Shown here: one piece after another, positions 58,034 through 64,000 of the stretch
How the letters are laid out: every line of letters begins with the position of its first letter
How positions within the stretch are numbered: position 1 is the first letter of the stretch
Assembly (NCBI RefSeq): GCF_014695715.1
Contig: NZ_JACJOT010000015.1
Span: forward strand, 62,001-126,000
Length of the DNA stretch: 64,000 nucleotides
Source of the DNA: Microcoleus sp. FACHB-68
GTDB lineage: Bacteria; Cyanobacteriota; Cyanobacteriia; Cyanobacteriales; Oscillatoriaceae
Direction: 5' to 3'
Translations under genes and position numbers: made by a program
The notes under the pieces: model-generated
Database searches by the model: none
Told to the model about the DNA's origin: nothing
Seen by the model: only the letters and a program-made list of their open reading frames with translations

Positions 58034-58049
58034 TCTCAATATATTGAGA
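58034..58049. promoter_or_regulatory. 16-bp perfect palindrome upstream of the MFS gene
   Basis: TCTCAATATATTGAGA is its own reverse complement. It lies 273 bp upstream of the MFS start (minus strand). It has the form of a dimeric repressor site; the protein is unknown. Confidence 0.35.
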
Positions 58050-58315
58050 CAAAACTACATAATTTGTCCGGGCGTTGCTATGCAATTTGCGATCATCTAC
58101 ATTGCTTATTGACATTAAGACGAAGATATGCAGCTTATAGGTGTATTCTTCTTAGAATGCCCAATCAATGCCGGCTAATCTCAATGAATTGATAGGAACT
58201 GCAAATAGCCGAGATAAAAGCCTACGCCGCCCTCTTCCTTTGGCTGTAAAAAAGCAAGCTTGAGCAGCGGTTAACTTTGATGGTTGAGTCTGCCAGAAGA
58301 TAGGAAAAGCAACTG

Positions 58316-58482
58316 AACTATTGCCTACAAGAAATTCTGATAGGGGTTGAGGAACATTTGGCAATAATTTCCCAAGGGATTGATGTGTGGAATAATTGGA
58401 TGCCAAAGAATCCTGTAAGGAAGTCAAGCTGAGCAAGGCAAACCTCACAGATGCGTATTTACACGATTGAAATACCAAACCG
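58316..58482 (+). pseudogene. Frameshifted pentapeptide-repeat gene remnant
   Basis: In one frame bases 58331-58418 read EILIGVEEHLAIISQGIDVW and NNWMPKNPVRK. This matches the usual N-terminal cap of cyanobacterial pentapeptide-repeat proteins. A one-base shift then gives VKLSKANLTDAYLHD, which is repeat sequence, before a stop. Neither half can be expressed whole. Upstream similarity fades near 58316. Confidence 0.65.
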
Positions 58483-58831
58483 GCAGGGGTTGACAATTGG
58501 TAAATGGGGGAAATTTTTGCCACGGATTGAAAATTACAGGAAGCAAAGCAGTTGAATCTGAAGAGAGCGCTACTACTTAGGGTGAACCGGCAATTGCAGG
58601 GGATAATCGGAAAGTGTCTCAGTTGATGTATCTGCTGCTCAATCCTGAAAAACTTTCTGATGTCATCAAAGCGTTCGCTTTTACGCTTCCCCTAATTCTA
58701 ACTCGTCTTTTCCCAGCCGGCGCAAGGCAATTTTAACAACTAGATAAATAGGAAAAGTGTATTTTAATTTTTAATATAAATTTATCGCTCTGTCTGGCTG
58801 AAATTATCACATCAATTAACACAATTGCCTG

Positions 58832-59983
58832 ATGAATATCTCTAAACCCCGCTCTGGATATACGCTGCCGGTGTTTGCTTGTGCGGCTGCCCTCGCTGCA
58901 TTACACCGGCTTAAAAACGCTTTGCAACCGATCCCCTCAGTATCAATCGATTTAATTGAGCCGGCTGAAACAGTAGAAATTTCGATTGAACAGGTTGCCG
59001 GTATTAAAGAAGGGATGGCATTAGCTATTACGCGCAGCGATCCCGGCGATAATCTTGACCTAACACGCAATACGCCGATTTGGGCAATGGTAGAATTCCA
59101 AAACCGGCAGAACTCTTGTCAACAAAATCTTAGTGATTCCGAATCACAAATCATTATCCAAGGAGGCGAAGGAATTGGCCGGCAAATGAACGCCAATGAG
59201 CAACCGGCAATCTATGCCTATGCGCGGCGGTTGCTACAAGAAAACCTAAGCCGGCATTTGCAAGCCGGGGAAAAAATTACCGTCACAATTATTTTGCCAG
59301 AAGGCCGGCAGCTAGCTACGCGCACTTCCAATGAAGCCTTTGGCGTGATTGAAGGACTCTCGCTGCTGGGAACCTCCGCTATCTCTCAACCTTTAAGCGC
59401 CCCAGGACAACTTGACGCCTACTGCGAAGAACTGCGACAAAAAGCTTGCAATTTTGATAATTTAGTGCTTTGTGTTGGAGAAAATGGATTAGATTTAGCT
59501 AAAAGTTTAGGCGTTAATCCAGAACAGCTCGTGAAGACGGCTAACTGGTTAGGGCCAATTCTGGCACTTGCCGGCACCGTGGGACTGAAATCGCTCTTAT
59601 TATTTGGCTATCACGGCAAACTGATCAAACTAGCCGGTGGAATCTTTCATACCCACCACCACTTAGCCGACGGACGCCTAGAGATTCTTTGCGCTCATTG
59701 TGGGAATTTAGGGTTGCCGGCGCAGGATTTACAAGCAATTTTTAATTGTGCCACCGCAGAAGACGCGCTGCAATATCTTCGGGCTTTGGATCAAACTGCC
59801 GGCACTGATTGGGTCAACTTAGTTTATCGTGCAATCGCCCAAAAAATTGACCAGCGTTCACAGGATTACATCCGCAATCATACAGAAGCCGGTGTTCTCG
59901 TCGGTTGCGTTATGTTTGACCGCAAACGTCAAATCATTGTTAAAAGCGATTTAGGTGCTTCATTACTAGCAAAATTTTGTTAG
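58832..59983 (+). CDS. cbiD: Cobalt-precorrin-5B C(1)-methyltransferase CbiD
   Basis: SAM-dependent enzyme of the anaerobic cobalamin pathway; 383 aa, usual length. Family features: SGYTLPVFACAAALAAL near the N-terminus, the core ITRSDPGDNLDLTRN, IIQGGEGIGR, VTIILPEGRQLATRTSNEAF and GIIEG-like FGVIEGLSLLGTSAISQPL. The C-terminal part has LLFGYHGKLIKLAGGIFHTH. Cyanobacteria mainly make pseudocobalamin by this route. No other cob/cbi gene is in the window, which is common in this phylum. Confidence 0.92.
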   Translation: MNISKPRSGYTLPVFACAAALAALHRLKNALQPIPSVSIDLIEPAETVEISIEQVAGIKEGMALAITRSDPGDNLDLTRNTPIWAMVEFQNRQNSCQQNLSDSESQIIIQGGEGIGRQMNANEQPAIYAYARRLLQENLSRHLQAGEKITVTIILPEGRQLATRTSNEAFGVIEGLSLLGTSAISQPLSAPGQLDAYCEELRQKACNFDNLVLCVGENGLDLAKSLGVNPEQLVKTANWLGPILALAGTVGLKSLLLFGYHGKLIKLAGGIFHTHHHLADGRLEILCAHCGNLGLPAQDLQAIFNCATAEDALQYLRALDQTAGTDWVNLVYRAIAQKIDQRSQDYIRNHTEAGVLVGCVMFDRKRQIIVKSDLGASLLAKFC

Positions 59984-60136
59984 TGTAGTTTAAATCCATA
60001 GAATGAACTCTATAGATAAGCAATTCACAAGATGCCATCAGCCTTAAGTATTCATGGCTAAATGCCGGCTTGCGAAGGGTTGATTGCTGATTGTTGAGTC
60101 AATCCAAAATCCACGCATCTAAAGTCTAAAATCAGC

Positions 60137-61768
60137 ATGACCCTGCCAACACAAACCCAACACCCCTCAGAGGCGCTCTCTTCAGGAGAGACGGAAGAAG
60201 AAGCGTTTGTAAATCGCCAAATGCTCGTAATTCTGGACTTTGGTTCTCAATATTCGGAATTAATCGCTCGCCGCATTCGTGAGACGCAAGTTTATTCGGA
60301 AGTTTTATCTTACCGCACCACCGCTGAACAGTTGCGCCGGTTGAATCCTAAAGGAATTATTCTTTCTGGGGGACCGAGTTCCGTTTATGATGCCGGTGCT
60401 CCCCATTGTGACCCAGAAATTTGGAACTTGGGCGTGCCGGTTCTCGGTGTCTGCTACGGAATGCAATTAATGGTGCAGCAGTTAGGCGGCGAAGTCGAAC
60501 GTGCCAAACGAGCTGAATATGGAAAAGCCTCCTTATTAATAGACGATCCCACAGATTTACTAACCAATGTGGACGATGGCACCACCATGTGGATGAGTCA
60601 TGGAGATTCTGTGACAAAACTGCCAGATGGGTTTAAAGTGCTCGCTCACACCGGCAATACATCCTGTGCCGCTGTTGCTCACCACGATAAAAAGTTTTAC
60701 GGCGTGCAGTTCCATCCAGAGGTGGTACATTCCATAGGCGGTTTGGCTTTAATTCGCAACTTTGTTTACCACATCTGCGAGTGCGAACCGACTTGGACAA
60801 CAGAAGCGTTTGTTGAAGAAGCCATTCGAGAAATTCAGGCAAAAGTCGGCGATAAACGAGTGCTGCTGGCGCTATCGGGAGGCGTTGATTCATCCACCCT
60901 GGCTTTCTTGCTGCACCGGGCAATTGGAGATCAGCTCACTTGTATGTTCATCGATCAAGGCTTTATGCGTAAGTATGAGCCAGAACGGTTGGTGAAGCTG
61001 TTCAAAGAGCAATTTCACATTGATGTAGAGTATGTGAATGCCCGCGAGCGTTTCCTTTCACAAATTGCCGGTGTCACCGATCCGGAGAAAAAACGCAAGA
61101 TAATTGGGCACGAATTTATTCAGGTATTTGAAGAAGAGTCTAAACGCCTCGGCCCTTTTGATTATCTGGCACAAGGCACTCTTTATCCAGATGTGATTGA
61201 GTCGGCTGATACGAACGTTGATCCCAAAACCGGCGAACGGGTGGCGGTGAAAATTAAGAGTCATCACAATGTCGGCGGTTTGCCAAAAGATTTGCGCTTT
61301 AAATTAGTTGAACCGCTGCGGAAACTATTTAAGGATGAAGTGCGTAAAGTTGGGCGATCTATTGGCTTACCCGAAGAAATTGTACGCCGGCATCCTTTCC
61401 CCGGCCCAGGTTTGGCTATTCGCATTTTGGGTGAAGTGACGGCAGAACGGTTAAATATTTTGCGAGATGCCGATTACGTTGTCCGCCAAGAAATTAATCA
61501 GCGGGGATTGTATCACGAATTCTGGCAGGCTTTTGCGGTGCTGTTACCGATTCGCAGTGTCGGTGTTATGGGTGATCAGCGCACCTATGCTTACCCGATT
61601 GTTTTGCGATTAATTTCTAGTGAAGATGGCATGACGGCTGACTGGTCCCGTGTGCCTTACGATCTACTGGAAACGCTTTCTAACCGAATTGTTAATGAGG
61701 TTAAAGGCGTGAACCGCGTGGTTTACGATATTACTTCTAAGCCGCCTGGAACCATTGAATGGGAGTAG
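60137..61768 (+). CDS. guaA: GMP synthase (glutamine-hydrolysing)
   Basis: Amidates XMP to GMP; 543 aa. N-terminal class I glutamine amidotransferase domain: nucleophile Cys in GVCYGMQLM, His/Glu in [10 protein letters not shown]. Middle ATP-PPase domain with the PP-loop [20 protein letters not shown]-terminal dimerisation domain with [19 protein letters not shown] and [18 protein letters not shown]. The first 25 residues are an extension seen in cyanobacterial forms. It follows cbiD by 153 bp on the same strand. Confidence 0.96.
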   Translation: MTLPTQTQHPSEALSSGETEEEAFVNRQMLVILDFGSQYSELIARRIRETQVYSEVLSYRTTAEQLRRLNPKGIILSGGPSSVYDAGAPHCDPEIWNLGVPVLGVCYGMQLMVQQLGGEVERAKRAEYGKASLLIDDPTDLLTNVDDGTTMWMSHGDSVTKLPDGFKVLAHTGNTSCAAVAHHDKKFYGVQFHPEVVHSIGGLALIRNFVYHICECEPTWTTEAFVEEAIREIQAKVGDKRVLLALSGGVDSSTLAFLLHRAIGDQLTCMFIDQGFMRKYEPERLVKLFKEQFHIDVEYVNARERFLSQIAGVTDPEKKRKIIGHEFIQVFEEESKRLGPFDYLAQGTLYPDVIESADTNVDPKTGERVAVKIKSHHNVGGLPKDLRFKLVEPLRKLFKDEVRKVGRSIGLPEEIVRRHPFPGPGLAIRILGEVTAERLNILRDADYVVRQEINQRGLYHEFWQAFAVLLPIRSVGVMGDQRTYAYPIVLRLISSEDGMTADWSRVPYDLLETLSNRIVNEVKGVNRVVYDITSKPPGTIEWE

Positions 61769-62157
61769 ATTGCCAATAGCAACCGGCTTTTATTTTAAAA
61801 ATTGATTGCTCTAGGATGTCCGATGGGTACAGGGTTAGCTTTGCTCAACCCAACCTCCCCTTGGGTCGCCTTCCTTTCTAAAATTGGGATGACGAGAGGA
61901 ATTAAAGCAGTCAGAGATGTTTCTCTCCCGCTTCTAATCTCCCCGTCTCCCTTTCGATCTACGTCGGGATTTAAACACGTAAGTCTTGCTTGAGAGAAAT
62001 GGCTGCCGGCACTGCTGAGCCGGTTAAAGTCGGATTAATGATTAGGAAGTTTGCTCTTAACCTTCCTATTAACTTTTGTGGAAAACTCCCCAAAAATCTG
62101 TGGAAAACTCCCCCTTTCTGTGGAAAACTTAGGGAAATTTTCCTCAACTGCCGGCAA
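61769..62157. other. Gap with DnaA-box-like repeats
   Basis: 389 bp between guaA and the CDF gene (both end here, convergent). Apart from the repeat cluster at 62077-62127 there is no coding signal; an open frame at 61990 has no recognisable content. Confidence 0.5.
62077..62127. repeat. Three tandem TGTGGAAAA (DnaA-box-like) repeats
   Basis: TGTGGAAAA occurs at 62077-62085, 62099-62107 and 62119-62127. The first two are part of an identical TGTGGAAAACTCCCC. On the minus strand each reads TTTTCCACA, which fits the DnaA-box consensus TTWTNCACA. Spacing is 22 and 20 bp, about two helical turns. Function is unproven. Confidence 0.6.
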
Positions 62158-63066
62158 CTAATTTGGCTCAGATTCAGATTTATAGGTGATATTTTCAGAC
62201 TGGTAAGCCGGCGGCTCGATATGAATCATAACTCGCACCGGGTTGTAACGTTCTTGCAGGCGAGTTTCGACTTCTTCTGTGATTTGGTGAGCGGTTTCCA
62301 CATCCTCGGCATTGACAATCATGTGCATTTCAATAAACACCTGCCGGCCTACTATGCCACGAGAAGCAATTTCATGACAATTAATCACTCCTGGTACTTG
62401 CATGACAATGGCATGAATGGCTTCAGGGGCAATTGCCATTTCATCAACCAGCCAGGGGAGATTATCTTTAATGACTTCCCAGCCACTGCGAAATACTAAC
62501 AGCGCGACGGGAAACGCCAGCAGAATATCGAGCCACATTACCCCCTGCCAGACACCGATTAAACCGGCAATAACAAGAATTGTCACCCAAACATCGCTCA
62601 TGGTGTGTTTGGCGTCTGCAATCAAAATACTGCTGCCAATGCGCTGCCCGACATTGCGCTCATAATAGGTGACAAAAATATTGATGCCCAGCACAAGTAA
62701 CAGCAACCACAGTTCTGAGGGAGAAATGTTCACCGGCTTGCCACCGTTGAGTAGCCGATCAACTGCCCCTTGGAGAATTTCAAAGCAGGCAATGCCTAAA
62801 AACGCGGCAATTCCCAGTGCTCCCACCCCGTCAAATTTCTGATGTCCGTAAGGGTGATCCCGATCTGGTGTGGGAGAGGCTAATTGGTTGGTCACCAGTC
62901 CTAATATATTGTTGGCGCTGTCGGTGACGCTATGCAAAGCATCGGCTAGTAAGCTAAGAGAGCCGGTGAGGAATCCCACCCCTGCTTTGATCGTCATCAC
63001 CACCAAATTTAGCAGCAGGGTAATGATTAAAACTTTGCGAATTTCGGCGCGGTTATCTTCTAACAT
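62158..63066 (-). CDS. Cation diffusion facilitator (CDF) transporter
   Basis: 302-aa divalent-metal exporter (Zn2+, Co2+, Fe2+ or Mn2+ type). Six membrane spans. The metal site residues are His/Asp in DALHSVTDSANNILG (TM2) and His/Asp in DAKHTMSDVWVTI (TM5). Between them is the conserved loop PDRDHPYGHQKFDGVGAL. The C-terminal cytosolic domain (HQITEEVETRLQERYNPVRV) is a ferredoxin-like dimerisation module. The H-x3-D pairs favour Zn or Fe over Mn, but metal choice is not certain. Convergent with guaA. Confidence 0.92.
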   Translation of the reverse strand: MLEDNRAEIRKVLIITLLLNLVVMTIKAGVGFLTGSLSLLADALHSVTDSANNILGLVTNQLASPTPDRDHPYGHQKFDGVGALGIAAFLGIACFEILQGAVDRLLNGGKPVNISPSELWLLLLVLGINIFVTYYERNVGQRIGSSILIADAKHTMSDVWVTILVIAGLIGVWQGVMWLDILLAFPVALLVFRSGWEVIKDNLPWLVDEMAIAPEAIHAIVMQVPGVINCHEIASRGIVGRQVFIEMHMIVNAEDVETAHQITEEVETRLQERYNPVRVMIHIEPPAYQSENITYKSESEPN

Positions 63067-63303
63067 AAAGTTGTCTGATTCACCATTAAGTTCTATGTCA
63101 TTTAGTGTAGAGCTTAATAGCTAAAAAGTTTCCAATCTGTTATGGGGTAAGGCTTTTAATGTTTGTAAGTTGCCAATGGGAAGACATTTTCCTGACACAA
63201 TTGATCAATTATGCTCAACCGCTCATCTGAGATTTCAAAAATGCTTTCCCTAATGCGACGCTATCTTTTAGCATTAAGAGCAGGATCTTAAATTTGATAG
63301 CCC

Positions 63304-63660
63304 ATGTCTGTTTCCCAACTAAAATTGAATCTCGTTGAAGGTTCTGTCTCCTTTAGCTTTAGCCCCCAAGCGGCGCGAGAGTTGCAAGGGGCACTGGCAG
63401 AATTAATGCTTAAACTCAAGGCTGTAGCCACTAAGACAGCCGTGGGGGGTGGCGGCAAACCTAGCCCTCAGAAACCGATGGAATATCAGCACGCCGGCGA
63501 GGTGTTTTTAGAAATTTTCTGCAACCCGAATATTTGGCCCAGTCCGTTTGCGGCGAAAGTTTTAATTACGCTGCGCGATGAGCGCATTCGCTTGACGACT
63601 GAAGCTGAACTGACTCGCACCCTTGAGGATGTTAACCAGTTTCTGGAGCAAGTGGGTTAA
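63304..63660 (+). CDS. Conserved-looking small protein, unknown
   Basis: 118 aa, not recognised. N-terminal SQLKLNLVEGSVSFSFSPQA and ARELQGALAELMLKLKAVA suggest an amphipathic helix. A Gly/Lys-rich linker (GGGGKPSPQKP) leads to a C-terminal alpha/beta half with EVFLEIFCNPNIWPSPFAAK and TTEAELTRTLEDVNQFLEQV. Soluble, no signal. ATG at 63304 follows TAGCCC. Same strand and orientation as the partial gene downstream, 147 bp away. Confidence 0.7.
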   Translation: MSVSQLKLNLVEGSVSFSFSPQAARELQGALAELMLKLKAVATKTAVGGGGKPSPQKPMEYQHAGEVFLEIFCNPNIWPSPFAAKVLITLRDERIRLTTEAELTRTLEDVNQFLEQVG

Positions 63661-63807
63661 ATTTTGGGGACGCGTCAAGGATCGGGGGATGGGGATATGC
63701 CGGCACCTTTGGAAACCGCCCCACACTCGCAGATAATGCCAGTGGGTAGCCGAAGCGACATCATTAGCTGTATTGTGTTCCAATCGTTTTGAAGCGATTT
63801 TTAACGA

Positions 63808-64000
63808 ATGAACCCAGATAATTTAACTGAGTTACTGCAAAAAGGATTTCGCGTCACCTTGGGCGCTACAGGTGCCTTAGTTGAAAGTCTGCAAGACTCC
63901 CAAAAACGCGATGAAAATCTTTCTAAGATGCAATCAGATTTCGGTAAACTAACTGAGGAGTGGGCGGACAAAGGCGCGGTGACTGAGCTGGAGGCCCGAA
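63808..64000 (+). CDS. Unknown protein, 3'-truncated by window
   Basis: Sixty-four codons are visible: MNPDNLTELLQKGFRVTLGA, then TGALVESLQDSQKRDENLSK and MQSDFGKLTEEWADKGAVTE. It is an amphipathic helical start with no signal peptide, cut by the window end. The composition resembles the short helical phasin-like or membrane-associated proteins of cyanobacteria. No function can be assigned. Confidence 0.6.
   Translation, partial: MNPDNLTELLQKGFRVTLGATGALVESLQDSQKRDENLSKMQSDFGKLTEEWADKGAVTELEAR

Larger units (their letters stand above)
57762..58831. other. Gap with a decayed gene and a palindrome
   Basis: 1070 bp between the MFS and cbiD starts. It contains the 16-bp palindrome at 58034-58049 and a frameshifted pentapeptide-repeat remnant at 58316-58482. 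The minus-strand frame over that remnant (58152-58523) has no family-like features and is not called. No cobalamin riboswitch signature was seen before cbiD. Confidence 0.55.

Noticed and set aside
58152-58523. 123-aa minus-strand open frame
   Set aside because: It lies over the plus-strand pentapeptide-repeat remnant, has no family-like motif, and the plus strand explains the sequence better.
58524-58831. Cobalamin riboswitch before cbiD
   Set aside because: No B12-box-like core (GCCACTG type) or matching stems were found; the region is AT-rich.
61990-62499. 169-aa plus-strand frame over the CDF gene end
   Set aside because: Most of it is antisense to the CDF gene, and its start lies in the DnaA-box-like repeat gap; no protein-like features.

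Overview
The window is chromosomal DNA of a cyanobacterium, most likely a filamentous oscillatorian or Microcoleus-like one (lineage inferred, not proven). Evidence seen directly: a photosystem II S4-domain gene, HIP1 octamers (GCGATCGC) at several sites, a class A RNase P RNA carrying a heptamer-repeat insertion, heptameric short tandem repeats (STRRs) between and inside genes, an orphan groEL behind a perfect CIRCE operator, two pentapeptide-repeat proteins, an RTX/Calx-beta surface-type protein and a large GAF/PAS/GGDEF/EAL protein. The hexamer GCCGGC is very frequent across most genes and largely absent from the mobile elements.

Layout. 1-8.6 kb: the 3' end of deoC, then recO and an MFS exporter 3 bp apart, a GT4 glycosyltransferase, a convergent UvrD-like helicase and a DUF4349 lipoprotein. 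8.6-16.3 kb is an accessory, rearranged stretch. It holds a homologue of plant pathogen-related proteins, a complete IS630 element, a chimeric scar built from copies of two nearby genes, an MFS transporter, a divergent beta-lactamase-fold serine hydrolase and a membrane-anchored Ser/Thr kinase. 16.3-20.4 kb: an ArnT-type membrane glycosyltransferase, the PSII S4 protein, a YkgJ-type cysteine-cluster protein and a Gly-rich membrane protein. 20.4-21.8 kb: a stand-alone TnpB element with intact RuvC residues. 22-28.5 kb: serA, prmA, two pentapeptide-repeat genes, trxA and fabG. 28.5-31.4 kb: a Crp/Fnr regulator, a glycine-zipper protein, and an Rrf2 (CymR-like) regulator next to cysK with an inverted-repeat operator candidate.

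32-43.3 kb: CIRCE-groEL, corA, rnpB-rnc, a Gfo/Idh/MocA oxidoreductase meeting a histidine kinase tail to tail, a RibD-C reductase and a FemAB-like acyltransferase. 43.6-50.4 kb: the RTX/Calx-beta protein, an orphan Hpt protein, a secreted Cys-repeat protein, rpsD and moaA. 51.2-58.8 kb: the c-di-GMP protein, an alpha/beta hydrolase, a second MFS paralogue and a decayed pentapeptide-repeat pseudogene. 58.8-64 kb: cbiD, guaA, a cluster of three DnaA-box-like repeats, a CDF cation transporter, and two small unknown genes, the last cut by the window end.

Most genes are single transcription units of housekeeping metabolism (nucleoside catabolism, Ser and Cys synthesis, fatty acids, molybdenum cofactor, cobalamin, GMP). 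I found no CRISPR array, tRNA, rRNA, or obvious defence or biosynthetic island. The points most worth following are the CymR-like/CysK pair with its shared operator, the DnaA-box cluster, the kinase/DUF4349 chimeric scar, and STRR repeats that have been absorbed into protein-coding genes.
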